Positions 1-8,420 of a stretch of DNA of 64,000 nucleotides are shown here, piece after piece; within the stretch, counting starts at the first letter, position 1, and each line of letters starts with the position of its first letter. The DNA comes from TMP-86 sp964247385 (lineage in GTDB: Bacteria; Pseudomonadota; Gammaproteobacteria; Steroidobacterales; Steroidobacteraceae). The DNA lies in the NCBI GenBank assembly GCA_964247385.1, contig CAXTUB010000009.1, positions 45,000-108,999 on the forward strand, read 5' to 3'. The notes beneath the pieces were generated by a model, which worked only from the letters and a program-made list of their open reading frames with translations, was not told the DNA's origin and ran no database searches. The position numbers and the translations under genes are program-made.

Positions 1-508
1 TGACGTCGGGCTTCGCAAGATCAGGCTTGGACACGGCGCGTCGCGTCTCACCGGCTCTCGGCACATCGGCGCTTCGTTGCACCGAGCCTGCGGCATTGCT
101 CGATGCATTGCCTGCAACATCGGACATCGGAGTCGTGTGATTGGCGCTGGCCGCACTGGATGTCGCGCCGTCCACGGATCCGGTCAACGAACCACGATTC
201 GAGCCGCTCGCCCGCGACGCCGTATTGCTTGTCGAGCGCGCTGCGCCGCTCGCGGTGCCTGAATTCACTGCGCTGTCGGTTACGCCGCTTGCGCCATGCG
301 TGGCTTGAACGCCACTCGTATTGCCGTTCAACGTGCCGCCCAGGCCGCCGTTGGCCGCACCGCCAATCGATCCGCTGCCTAGCGCGCCGTTCGCAGCGCC
401 GCCCACGGCGCCACCCGCCCCTCCGCCGAGCACGCCGGCATATGCAGGGACGGAGACCGCAACGACGGCCGTGATGCCGGCGCTCGCCAAAACTTTCTTG
501 ATGTCCAT
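1..508 (-). CDS. Secreted Gly/Ala/Ser-rich low-complexity protein, 3' end beyond window
   Basis: Reading from ATG at 508 towards position 1 the frame stays open for 169 codons and leaves the window without a stop, so only the N-terminal part is seen. The start is preceded by GAGGAG at a good distance. Residues 1-24 form a typical signal peptide (MDIKKVLASAGI, hydrophobic core, VPAYA cut site). The rest is rich in Gly, Ala, Ser, Asn and Thr, with imperfect GGAANG/GxLGG-type repeats around residues 28-62, and turns more charged and Pro-containing near the window edge. No catalytic domain is recognised. Export to the periplasm or surface is inferred from the signal peptide; function is unknown. 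Confidence 0.7.
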   Translation of the reverse strand, partial: MDIKKVLASAGITAVVAVSVPAYAGVLGGGAGGAVGGAANGALGSGSIGGAANGGLGGTLNGNTSGVQATHGASGVTDSAVNSGTASGAARSTSNTASRASGSNRGSLTGSVDGATSSAASANHTTPMSDVAGNASSNAAGSVQRSADVPRAGETRRAVSKPDLAKPDV

Positions 509-628
509 TACTCGCTCCTCGAGCCCGCGACATGCGAGGCTTTCATTGAGTGATACGAATTTGCCTGGACGTTGATTCCCGATCATTGAGCGAAATCTCA
601 GACCCATCAATCTTCCGTCAACAAATTT

Positions 629-646
629 TGTAGGCACAGACCTACA
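629..646. promoter_or_regulatory. Inverted repeat TGTAGG-N6-CCTACA
   Basis: A perfect 6-bp inverted repeat with a 6-bp spacer lies in the 166-bp gap between the glutathione S-transferase stop and the start of the secreted Gly-rich protein. It is about 120 bp upstream of the latter. It could be an operator or a weak hairpin; there is no U-tract, so a terminator is less likely. Confidence 0.35.
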
Positions 647-674
647 ACGACATTTGGATCCGGCGCTGCCGCGC

Positions 675-1301
675 TCAAGCACTCTTTTGCTGCATCGACT
701 TTTCATCGATCTCGCGCACCCTGGCTACCGACGGCCGTGCGCTCCATCGCTCAACGTAGGCTTTGATGGGCGGCGTGGCCTCGATGATCCCGAAGCCCGT
801 CATCCAGGTGAGCGCCGTACCCCATTGAACGTCGAGGGCGGTAAATCGATCTCCCAGCATCCACGGACCCTTTTGGAGCTGCGTGGTAACTGTCGAGACG
901 GTGGTCGCGAAATCCCCATAAGGCGACATGGCCGCATGACCTGCTTCGCGCTGGAGCGCTTTGTCCACGGCCGCGGGCTCGAAACTTGCCGCATAAAAAA
1001 CAAACCAACGCAAATAAGCGCCGCGCAACGGATCCGTGAGCGCCGGCGCGAGCCCTGCGCCGGAAAATGTATCGGCCAGATAAATGGCAATGGCAACCTG
1101 CTCAGTCACCAACACATCGCCGTGCAGGATGGCCGGCACTTTTCCCATGGGATTGATTTGCATGAACGCGGGCTGGCGATGCTCGCCAGCCTTCATGTCG
1201 AGGATGCGCAAGGTATACGGAGCGTTGAGCTCTTCGAGCAGCGCGAGCGTGCCGCTCGAGCGGGTCTGCGGCGAGTGAAATAGCGTAACGTTGTCCGGCA
1301 T
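675..1301 (-). CDS. Glutathione S-transferase family protein
   Basis: A 208-aa protein of the usual length for a cytosolic GST. The N-terminal thioredoxin-like half begins VTLFHSPQTRSS and holds the cis-proline segment NPMGKVPAI (about residues 50-58), followed by TEQVAIAIYLAD, which matches the glutathione-binding loop. The C-terminal helical half contains the conserved folding motif MLGDRFTALDVQWG. Such enzymes conjugate glutathione to electrophiles or act as glutathione-dependent reductases or isomerases; the substrate cannot be told from sequence. It is followed on the same strand by the secreted Gly-rich gene after a 166-bp gap, so co-transcription is not evident. Confidence 0.9.
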   Translation of the reverse strand: MPDNVTLFHSPQTRSSGTLALLEELNAPYTLRILDMKAGEHRQPAFMQINPMGKVPAILHGDVLVTEQVAIAIYLADTFSGAGLAPALTDPLRGAYLRWFVFYAASFEPAAVDKALQREAGHAAMSPYGDFATTVSTVTTQLQKGPWMLGDRFTALDVQWGTALTWMTGFGIIEATPPIKAYVERWSARPSVARVREIDEKSMQQKSA

Positions 1302-1346
1302 GGCAATTCCTTTGTGAAACCGACAAATTTCGAGAGCGAGCGCATC

Positions 1347-2228
1347 CTAACCTCTCGCCGCCAGCGATGTCCGGCTGACGCGGCGCTCTTCATCCAAGTA
1401 CAACACTCGATCCGCGCGATGCGGCATCTCGGCGAGCATGTGCCGCGTCAAGCGCTCGAAATGCTGAATGAATCTTCGAATTCCGGCCTCATCCATGATG
1501 CGCAGCCCTTGGAGCAGCCCTGCGGACCCCTCTTCACGTGATTGCATCGCGCACCGGTTGCGCAGCTCGCGCTCCTGTTGTTGACGCCATTCCAACACGC
1601 AATCAAAGCTCGGGGCAGCAAGCAGCACGAGCGCATCGAGGCGCGTGAACAAGTGGGCGTATTGCTCAGCGAGACACGTGTTGACGTAACTTCTCCACAC
1701 ACCGTCCACGTCTTCTTCTCGCTCCAGATCATTGATGGGCGCCCACAGATCGAGGCTGCTCTGCGCACGAGCGCCGACGCACCAACCCTCGAAGATCAGT
1801 GCATCCACCGGCCCTGTCGCAGTCCATGCAGACGGCGGCGCCGGATCGTCCGTTGACTTATCGAACCGCGGGATCAAAGTCTCCCGGCCCGCGTCGAGCG
1901 CATCGAGCGTGTGCGTCAGAAGCGGCACATCATGCGTGCCAGGAACTCCGCGCGTCGCGAGCAAGGGGTGGATCCGCGCCGCCAAGGTCTGGCGCGCCGC
2001 ATGCGACAAGTAGAAATCATCTAAAGACACGTTGGCCACGCGCAGGTCGCGTTCCACCAATTCGCGCTCGAGCTCACGCGCGAGCGTGGTCTTGCCGCTG
2101 CCTTGCGCCCCGCAAAGCCCGATGACCAGCGGGCTCGGGTACGAGCGTTGCCGCCAAAGATGCTGAAGCCAGGAGGCTATAAGCGGCGCATGGATTTTGA
2201 GACCATGGCTGTTTATCGATGCATTCAT
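1347..2228 (-). CDS. P-loop kinase of the D-glycerate 3-kinase (GLYK-like) family
   Basis: A 293-aa protein from ATG at 2228 (MNASINSHGLKIHAP). A Walker A motif, GAQGSGKTT, lies at about residues 40-48, followed by VANVSLDDFYLS, the usual Asp-containing strand after the P-loop in COG4240/GLYK kinases. EGWCVGARAQ and the Glu/Arg-rich lid region later on (CVLEWRQQQE) also fit that family. The probable reaction is phosphorylation of D-glycerate, but the family includes kinases of unknown substrate. The open frame extends upstream to 2885, but that part is antisense to the chorismatase and was rejected. The start overlaps the divergent chorismatase 5' end by about 40 bp. Confidence 0.75.
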   Translation of the reverse strand: MNASINSHGLKIHAPLIASWLQHLWRQRSYPSPLVIGLCGAQGSGKTTLARELERELVERDLRVANVSLDDFYLSHAARQTLAARIHPLLATRGVPGTHDVPLLTHTLDALDAGRETLIPRFDKSTDDPAPPSAWTATGPVDALIFEGWCVGARAQSSLDLWAPINDLEREEDVDGVWRSYVNTCLAEQYAHLFTRLDALVLLAAPSFDCVLEWRQQQERELRNRCAMQSREEGSAGLLQGLRIMDEAGIRRFIQHFERLTRHMLAEMPHRADRVLYLDEERRVSRTSLAARG

Positions 2229-3263
2229 AGGATGACGCCAATCGACGCCGGACTCGAAGTATTTTACGTGCGAGAAGAAGACTGGAAGGCGCGATTGGCG
2301 GCCACGCGCAACGTGCTCGGAGTGGTGGGTTATCGGGTTCTGCCCGACGTGGACGCCGACATTCCGGCCGTCTGCACCGACACGCCGCCCCTGACGCCCA
2401 CCACCTCGCAATTCGAGATCTGGCATGTGCCGGAAGGCGGCGAGCCTGTCGATGTGCGAGCACCCGCGACGGTCAAGTTGCGCCGCGTCGGCGCGTTCAG
2501 CTTTGGCTGTGTGAAATTTCCCGGTGATGGCTTGCCGGCAGACGACGCCCAAAGGGAGGGCGCGGTGCTGCATGCGGACGTCGAAGCGGCCTACGGCCAA
2601 CTCCTGGATGCAGTCGACTCGATCAACGCGCGTCTCATTCGGGTCTGGAACTTCATTCCAGCCATTAACGCGTTTGCGGACGGAGATGAGCGCTACCGGC
2701 ACTTCAACAGCGCGCGGCGCAGCGCCTACGATGCGCGGCGTGCGGCGCCCAGCCGGTACCCCGCTGCGTGCGCGCTGGGCTCGAGCGGCCGAAGGCCGAT
2801 TCTTTATTTCATCGCGACGCACGGCGTCCATGAGCGCTTGATCGAAAATCCGCGCCAGGTTGCCCCGCCCCTCTACCCTGCCCAATATGGGCGCGACGCC
2901 CCGCTGTTCGCCCGCGCGTGTGTCATGCCAGCTCGTCGAGGCCTCGACTTTTTGTTATCAGGTACGGCAAGCATCGTCGGGCACGAGACCGTCCATCCGG
3001 GTGACCCCGCACTGCAGACCCGCGAGACCATGAAAAATATCCAGAGCGTGCTGCAAGCCAGCGGCAGAGTGCAGGGCGATTTGCGGCGCGCGCTGCAATC
3101 CCTGGTGTACAAAGTCTATGTACGCCATCCAGAGCAACTGCATGCCATTGCCGCGGAGCTGCAAGAATGGCTTTCGCCGCCGGCCGATGTGCTGTACTTG
3201 CGCGCGGACATTTGCCGCGAAGACTTGCTGGTGGAGATCGAAGCGACCGGAAGGGTCGGTTGA
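2190..3263 (+). CDS. XanB2/FkbO-like chorismatase (chorismate lyase/3-hydroxybenzoate synthase family)
   Basis: The RidA-like C-terminal half carries the hallmark SGTASIVGHETVHPGD (about residues 265-280), preceded by VWNFIPAIN and RYRHFNSARRSAYDA. These are typical of the chorismatase family of FkbO, Hyg5 and XanB2. Members hydrolyse chorismate to dihydroxycyclohexadiene carboxylate, 3-hydroxybenzoate or 4-hydroxybenzoate. In Xanthomonas XanB2 supplies 4-HBA for ubiquinone and 3-HBA for xanthomonadin. Which product is made here cannot be read from sequence. The ATG at 2190 has AGGAGG 13 nt upstream; ATG 2232 is an alternative that would avoid overlap with the divergent kinase. No aryl polyene pigment genes are adjacent. 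Confidence 0.8.
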   Translation: MDFETMAVYRCIHRMTPIDAGLEVFYVREEDWKARLAATRNVLGVVGYRVLPDVDADIPAVCTDTPPLTPTTSQFEIWHVPEGGEPVDVRAPATVKLRRVGAFSFGCVKFPGDGLPADDAQREGAVLHADVEAAYGQLLDAVDSINARLIRVWNFIPAINAFADGDERYRHFNSARRSAYDARRAAPSRYPAACALGSSGRRPILYFIATHGVHERLIENPRQVAPPLYPAQYGRDAPLFARACVMPARRGLDFLLSGTASIVGHETVHPGDPALQTRETMKNIQSVLQASGRVQGDLRRALQSLVYKVYVRHPEQLHAIAAELQEWLSPPADVLYLRADICREDLLVEIEATGRVG

Positions 3264-3308
3264 GCCCGCTCGGGACGGGCGCAACTCACGGCGCTCGAGC
3301 GCCGCAGT

Positions 3309-4415
3309 TCAGCCGAAATTGATCTTGGCTTCCAGGTTGGTGCGCGAGTCGGCGTGCGCGAGAGCTTCCTCCAGCTCGATGCGGCCTTCGCGGACCAGAT
3401 TGTACAGAGAGGCATCAAACCCCAACATGCCGCGCTCCGTGCCCGTGTTGATGGCCTCCTTCACGCCGATGACATCGCCCTTCTTGATGAGCTCGGAGAC
3501 ATGCGGCGTATTGACCATGATTTCGGTCGCGGCGACGCGCTTGCCGGTCTTGGTGGGCACGAGCCGCTGCGACAGGATGGCGCGCAAATACTGCGAAAGG
3601 TCGAGAAAAATCTGGTTGTGCTGATCGCGCGGAAACATGTTGATGATGCGATCGAGCGTCTCGGCGCAGTTATTCGCATGCAACGTGGCGATGCACAGAT
3701 GACCCGTTCCCGCGAGCGCAATGGCCGCTTCCATGGTCTCGCGGTCGCGGATCTCGCCGACCAGAATGACATCGGGCGCCGCGCGCACGGCGCTGCGCAG
3801 CGCGCGCGAGAATGATTTGGTGTCGAGACCCACCTCGCGCTGGTTCACGATGGATTTCTTGTTGCTGTGCAAGAACTCGATCGGATCTTCGATGGTGAGG
3901 ATGTGATCGGAGCAAGTCTCGTTGCGGTGGTCGATCATCGCGGCAAGCGTGGTGGATTTTCCCGCCCCCGCCGCGCCCACCATCAAAATGAGCCCGCGCT
4001 TCAGCATCACCAGCTCTTTCAAGATGTCCGGCATGCCGAGCTCGTCGAGCTTCGGCATATCGGCCGTAATGTAGCGCAGCACCATGGCGGGATAGCCGCG
4101 CTGATAAAACACGTTGACGCGAAAGCGCCCGAGACCTGCCTCGGAAATGGCGAAATCGATTTCGAGCTCTTCGTTGAAGTGCTCGATCTGCTCCTGCGTC
4201 ATGAGGCCGAGCGCCGCTTGACGCACCGTTTCGGGGCTCAGGATCTGCTTGTTGACCGGAAAGATCTTGCCTTCGATCTTGATCTTGACCGGCGCATTGC
4301 AGGTGAAAAACAGATCCGATGCCTTTTTTTCCACCATCAAGCGGAACAAGGGCTTGGTGTTCATGACCTGGGCGGGCGCGACGGCGGCCAACATGGCTCC
4401 TGAAGAGGCTGGCAT
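3309..4415 (-). CDS. PilT/PilU-family type IV pilus ATPase (third paralog)
   Basis: A 368-aa secretion ATPase of the GspE/PilT superfamily. It has an N-terminal PAS-like region (ASDLFFTCNAPVKIKIEG), Walker A GAAGAGKSTT (usual PilT form GPTGSGKSTT), Asp box ILTIEDPIEF, Walker B DVILVGEIRD and His box GTGHLCIATLHANN. It lacks the PilT C-terminal AIRNLIRE motif and has HVSELIKKGD instead, so it is nearer PilU. It is the last of three pil ATPase genes on this strand and probably acts at the inner-membrane base of the pilus as a retraction ATPase or PilT helper. The start is uncertain: ATG 4415 has a weak ribosome site, and M11 or M21 are alternatives. Confidence 0.85.
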   Translation of the reverse strand: MPASSGAMLAAVAPAQVMNTKPLFRLMVEKKASDLFFTCNAPVKIKIEGKIFPVNKQILSPETVRQAALGLMTQEQIEHFNEELEIDFAISEAGLGRFRVNVFYQRGYPAMVLRYITADMPKLDELGMPDILKELVMLKRGLILMVGAAGAGKSTTLAAMIDHRNETCSDHILTIEDPIEFLHSNKKSIVNQREVGLDTKSFSRALRSAVRAAPDVILVGEIRDRETMEAAIALAGTGHLCIATLHANNCAETLDRIINMFPRDQHNQIFLDLSQYLRAILSQRLVPTKTGKRVAATEIMVNTPHVSELIKKGDVIGVKEAINTGTERGMLGFDASLYNLVREGRIELEEALAHADSRTNLEAKINFG

Positions 4416-4515
4416 CTTTCTACACTAGCATGCCGTCGAACGGACAAGAGTGCGATACCCCACACTCGCGGCGCGGGCGGGCGGTCTGCGTCGCCAAACG
4501 GCCACACGGCACACG

Positions 4516-5673
4516 CTAGAAAACTTTGCCTTCTTCTTCCTCGAGGATCTCGAGCGATTGAGCGCCGTCGTCCGGATTTTTCATTTCGCGTTTGCTCTCG
4601 AGCTTGACCCGCAAGCGCAGCTCGTTCTTCGAGTCGGCGTTGCGCAGCGCATCTTCGTAGGAAATGGTTCCGGCTTCATAGAGATCGAACAGCGCCTGGT
4701 CGAATGTCTTCATGCCGAGCCGGTTGGAGCGCGACATGACCTCTTTGATCTTGCCCACGTCGCCCTTGAAGATGAGATCGGCAATGAGCGGCGAGTTCAA
4801 CATGACCTCCATAGCGGCGATGCGTCCGGAGCCCGACTCACGCGGGATGAGGCGCTGCGAAATGAGCGCGCGAATATTGAGCGACAAGTCCATGAGCAAC
4901 TGCTCGCGCCGCTCCTCGGGAAAAAAGTTGATGATGCGGTCGAGCGCCTGGTTCGAGCTGTTGGCGTGTAAAGTCGCCAGCACCAGGTGTCCCGTCTCGG
5001 CGAACTGAATACCGTATTCCATGGTGTCGCGATCACGGATTTCGCCGATGAGAATGACGTCGGGCGCCTGACGCAGCGTGTTCTTGAGCGCGAGATGCCA
5101 GCTCTCGCAGTCCACGCCGACTTCGCGGTGCGTCACCACGCAGCCGCGGTGGTTGTGCACATACTCGACCGGATCTTCGATGGTGACGATGTGCCCGCGA
5201 GTCTTCTCGTTGCGATAGCCGACCATGGCTGCGAGCGATGTGGATTTTCCCGAGCCCGTGCCGCCGACCAGAATGACGAAGCCGCGCTTCGACAACACCA
5301 CGTCTTTCAGAATCGGAGGCAGCTCCAATTCCTCGAACGAAGGAATCTTCGCGTTGATGGTACGCACTACGGCGCCCGTCTGCCCTTGTTGAACGAAGGC
5401 GCTGACCCGAAATCGCCCGATGCCTTGCGGCGAGATGGCGAAATTGCATTCCTTGGTCGCGTCGAACTCCTTGCTCTGGCGATCGTTCATGATGGCGCGG
5501 ACCAGGCTCGCGCTCTGCTCGGCCGTCAGCGCACGCTCGGATTGCGGCCGGATCTCGCCGTCGATCTTGATGGCGGGCGGGAACCCCGCGGTGATGAAGA
5601 GGTCGGAACCCTTCTTTTCGACCATGCGGCGCAGGAGATCCTGCATCAGCTTGATGGCTTGCTCTCTTTCCAT
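4516..5673 (-). CDS. pilU: Type IV pilus retraction ATPase PilU
   Basis: A 385-aa protein beginning MEREQAIKLMQDLLRRMV. It shows the PilU-type N-terminus (KGSDLFITAGFPPAIKIDGE), Walker A GGTGSGKSTS, Asp box VTIEDPVEYVH, Walker B DVILIGEIRD and His box TGHLVLATLHANS. The C-terminus is long and acidic (LEILEEEEGKVF), as in Pseudomonas PilU, in place of the PilT AIRNLIRE motif. PilU forms a hexamer at the pilus base and helps PilT depolymerise pilin, supporting twitching motility. It lies 37 bp downstream of pilT on the same strand, a standard pilT-pilU operon order. An open frame reaches upstream to 5760, but it would run into pilT. Confidence 0.93.
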   Translation of the reverse strand: MEREQAIKLMQDLLRRMVEKKGSDLFITAGFPPAIKIDGEIRPQSERALTAEQSASLVRAIMNDRQSKEFDATKECNFAISPQGIGRFRVSAFVQQGQTGAVVRTINAKIPSFEELELPPILKDVVLSKRGFVILVGGTGSGKSTSLAAMVGYRNEKTRGHIVTIEDPVEYVHNHRGCVVTHREVGVDCESWHLALKNTLRQAPDVILIGEIRDRDTMEYGIQFAETGHLVLATLHANSSNQALDRIINFFPEERREQLLMDLSLNIRALISQRLIPRESGSGRIAAMEVMLNSPLIADLIFKGDVGKIKEVMSRSNRLGMKTFDQALFDLYEAGTISYEDALRNADSKNELRLRVKLESKREMKNPDDGAQSLEILEEEEGKVF

Positions 5674-5710
5674 TACTGCACCGTTCCTGCGGACCGAACT
5701 CGAGTGTCCA

Positions 5711-6751
5711 TCACAAGCTGTCTTTGTTTTGCGCCTTGAAGCGCGCTTCCTCGCGCGCAACCAGACCTTTCTGCACCATCTCTTGCAAGCATTGATCCAG
5801 GGTCTGCATGCCTTGCGCCTGACCCGTCTGAATGGCCGAATACATCTGCGCGATCTTGCCTTCGCGAATGAGATTGCGGATGGCCGGCGTGCCGATCATG
5901 ATCTCGTGCGCCGCGATGCGGCCGCCGCCGACTTTTTTCATGAGCGTCTGCGAAATCACCGCACGCAGGCTCTCCGACAGCATGGCGCGAACCATGTCCT
6001 TTTCCGCCGCGGGGAACACGTCGACGATGCGATCGATGGTCTTGGCCGCTGAGCTCGTATGCAATGTGCCGAAGACCAAGTGACCAGTCTCAGCCGCGGT
6101 GAGTGCAAGACGAATGGTCTCGAGATCGCGCATTTCACCGACCAGCACCACGTCTGGATCCTCACGCAGCGCCGAGCGCAACGCCTCACTGAAGCCCAGG
6201 GTATCTCGATGCACTTCGCGCTGATTCACGAGGCAGCGTTTGCTCTCGTGCACGAACTCGATCGGGTCCTCGATGGTGATGATGTGATCGGGCCGATTGT
6301 CGTTGCAATGATTCACCATGGCAGCGAGCGTGGTCGACTTACCGGAACCCGTCGGGCCCGTGACCAGCACGAGCCCGCGCGGCAGAACGCACAAATCCTT
6401 GAAGGTCTTCGGCGCGTTCAGCTCATCGAGAGTCAGGATGGTGGACGGAATGTTGCGGAACACGGCGCCCGCGCCGCGGTTCTGATTGAACGCATTGACG
6501 CGAAAACGCGCGAGCTTGGGAATCTCGAATGAAAAATCGGTTTCGAAAAATTCTTCGTACGCCTTGCGTTGCTTGTCATTCATGATGTCGTACACCATGC
6601 TGTGCACGTCTTTATGAGTGAGCGCCGGCATATTGATGCGCTTGATATCGCCATCGACACGAATCATGGGCGCAACGCCCGCGGACAAATGCAGGTCGGA
6701 CGCGTTGTTCTTCACCGCGAAAGCAAGCAGCTGCGCGATATCGACAGCCAT
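5711..6751 (-). CDS. pilT: Type IV pilus retraction ATPase PilT
   Basis: A 346-aa protein of normal PilT length, beginning MAVDIAQLLAFAVKNNASDL. Motifs in order: N-terminal PAS-like domain (LHLSAGVAPMIRVDGDI), Walker A GPTGSGKSTT, Asp box TIEDPIEFVHE, Walker B DVVLVGEMRD, His box TGHLVFGTLHT and the PilT-specific TPAIRNLIREGK near the C-terminus. It powers pilus retraction for twitching, surface sensing and DNA uptake from the cytoplasmic face of the pilus machine. First gene of a pilT-pilU-pilU-like set; divergent from yggS across a 75-bp gap. The pilT/yggS-proC-yggT arrangement is common in gammaproteobacteria. Confidence 0.96.
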   Translation of the reverse strand: MAVDIAQLLAFAVKNNASDLHLSAGVAPMIRVDGDIKRINMPALTHKDVHSMVYDIMNDKQRKAYEEFFETDFSFEIPKLARFRVNAFNQNRGAGAVFRNIPSTILTLDELNAPKTFKDLCVLPRGLVLVTGPTGSGKSTTLAAMVNHCNDNRPDHIITIEDPIEFVHESKRCLVNQREVHRDTLGFSEALRSALREDPDVVLVGEMRDLETIRLALTAAETGHLVFGTLHTSSAAKTIDRIVDVFPAAEKDMVRAMLSESLRAVISQTLMKKVGGGRIAAHEIMIGTPAIRNLIREGKIAQMYSAIQTGQAQGMQTLDQCLQEMVQKGLVAREEARFKAQNKDSL

Positions 6752-6826
6752 GAGTGTACTGGGCTCCTGATTGCGTGGGGGTCGCTCGATGCAGGCGCAG
6801 TATATAAGAGGGTATTGGCAGCCAAT

Positions 6827-7534
6827 ATGTTAATTGGTCCGCAGAATTTGGAAGCTCGAGTGCGAGCAGTTCGCGAACGCATTGACCATGCCACGGCGCG
6901 CGCCGGACGCAATCGCAACTGCGTCACACTCATCGCGGCCAGCAAGTCGCAAAGCGCCGAGAAGGTGCGCGCGGCGGCGGCGGCCGGGCTTTCCCAGTTC
7001 GGCGAAAACTACGTGCAGGAAGCGTGCGAGAAGATGCGCGCGCTCGATGACCTCGCACTGGGTTGGCACTTCATCGGCGCGCTGCAAGCCAACAAGACGC
7101 GATCCATCGCGCGGCATTTTGATTGGGTGCACAGCATCGATCGGTTGACCATCGCCGCGCGCCTCGCGGCGCAGCGCAGCGTCCACGTTCCCCCTCTCAA
7201 TGTGTGCGTGCAAGTGCAATTGATTGCGGAAGAAACGAAGGCGGGGGTGCCGCCTGCGAAGGTGCACGAGTTGCTCATGCGCATGCGACCTCTCGAACGC
7301 CTGCGCGTGCGCGGGCTCATGTGCATTCCGCCTCCTCTGCACGATGCAAGTGCGCAGCGCGCGCTCTTCGGCCGCATGCAAAGCTTGCTGGCCGGGCTCA
7401 TCGCGCAGGGCCATGATCTCGACACGCTCTCCATGGGCATGAGCGATGATTTCGAGCTCGCCATCAGCGCAGGCGCCACCATGGTGCGAGTCGGAACGGC
7501 CATCTTCGGCCCGCGGCTTCGCACTGCGCACTGA
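6827..7534 (+). CDS. yggS: YggS/PLPBP family pyridoxal phosphate homeostasis protein
   Basis: A 235-aa protein from ATG 6827 (MLIGPQNLEARVRAV). The PLP-binding lysine lies in LIAASKSQSAEKV (about residue 37). FGENYVQEACEK, WHFIGALQANK, LMCIPPP and LSMGMSDDFELAI are diagnostic of the alanine-racemase-fold YggS family. It binds PLP and keeps vitamin B6 and amino/keto acid pools balanced; no catalytic activity is established. Followed by proC and yggT in the same direction, a widely conserved operon. The open frame reaches back to 6569 but that stretch is antisense to pilT. Confidence 0.93.
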   Translation: MLIGPQNLEARVRAVRERIDHATARAGRNRNCVTLIAASKSQSAEKVRAAAAAGLSQFGENYVQEACEKMRALDDLALGWHFIGALQANKTRSIARHFDWVHSIDRLTIAARLAAQRSVHVPPLNVCVQVQLIAEETKAGVPPAKVHELLMRMRPLERLRVRGLMCIPPPLHDASAQRALFGRMQSLLAGLIAQGHDLDTLSMGMSDDFELAISAGATMVRVGTAIFGPRLRTAH

Positions 7535-7586
7535 CTCTCGTGACACGAGCTTGCACTCTTTGAACAACAACTCGACTGCTTCGACG

Positions 7587-8408
7587 GTGAGCGATATTGG
7601 CAAGCTCTGCTTTATCGGCGGAGGCCACATGGCCGAGGCGTTGATCAGCGGCCTGCAGCATTCCGTCTCGGCCGATCTGTGGGTGGCCGAGCCGCGTGCC
7701 GACCGGCGGCGGCAAATGGAAAAGGCCTATGGGGTGCGCGCAGTCGAGAGCAATGCCGTCGCCGCCGATGGCGCCCCCGTCGTCGTGTTGGCGGTCAAGC
7801 CGCAGCAGGCGCAAAGGGTGACTGAGGAAATCGCCTCCACGCTTGCGCCGGGCTCGCTGTTCATTTCGATTGCAGCCGGTATCCCGCTCGCGGCATTGAT
7901 ACGTTGGAGCGGCGCGCGCACCGCCATCGTACGAGCCATGCCCAATCGCCCTGCATTGATCGGCATGGGCGCCACTGCGCTGTATGCCGAAGCCGGACTG
8001 AGCGCTCGGCACCGCAGCGTTTCAGAACGCATTCTGGGCGCCGTGGGCTCGACGGTATGGCTTGCCGATGAGAGTCAAATGGACGTGGTCACGGCTCTAT
8101 CCGGGAGCGGACCTGCGTATTTCTTCTTGCTCATCGAGGCCCTCGAAGCCGCGGCGGTCGCGCAGGGTCTGTCGCCCGATCTTGCACATCGACTCACGGT
8201 CGACACCGCGGCGGGCGCTGCGCAGATGGCGCAACGCGCGAGTGATTCGCCCGCGACGCTGCGTGAGCATGTGACCTCTCCTGGCGGCACCACCGAGGCT
8301 GCGCTCGCGGTGTTGCAGCGCGAACATCTTCAGGACACGGTGCGCCGCGCCATCGAGGCGGCAGCGCTGCGCTCGGCGGAACTTGCAGCACAGTTCGCAT
8401 CGGGTTAG
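7587..8408 (+). CDS. proC: Pyrroline-5-carboxylate reductase
   Basis: With a GTG start at 7587 (VSDIGKLCFIGGGHMAEAL) the protein is 273 aa, close to E. coli ProC (269). The Rossmann motif GGGHMAEALISGL lies at the N-terminus; VVLAVKPQQ, the dimerisation-domain signature LSGSGPAYFFLLIEAL and the C-terminal TSPGGTTEAAL are present. It reduces pyrroline-5-carboxylate to proline with NAD(P)H. No strong ribosome site is seen; TTG at 7560 is an alternative start. Lies 52 bp after yggS and 12 bp before yggT. Confidence 0.93.
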   Translation: MSDIGKLCFIGGGHMAEALISGLQHSVSADLWVAEPRADRRRQMEKAYGVRAVESNAVAADGAPVVVLAVKPQQAQRVTEEIASTLAPGSLFISIAAGIPLAALIRWSGARTAIVRAMPNRPALIGMGATALYAEAGLSARHRSVSERILGAVGSTVWLADESQMDVVTALSGSGPAYFFLLIEALEAAAVAQGLSPDLAHRLTVDTAAGAAQMAQRASDSPATLREHVTSPGGTTEAALAVLQREHLQDTVRRAIEAAALRSAELAAQFASG

Positions 8409-8420
8409 AACGAGCGGCGC

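Noticed and set aside
654..1283. A 209-codon plus-strand frame
   Set aside because: Antisense to the glutathione S-transferase; no ribosome site or family features.
2229..2885. N-terminal extension of the glycerate-kinase-like protein
   Set aside because: This part is the complement of the chorismatase coding sequence, and the shorter start gives the usual family length.
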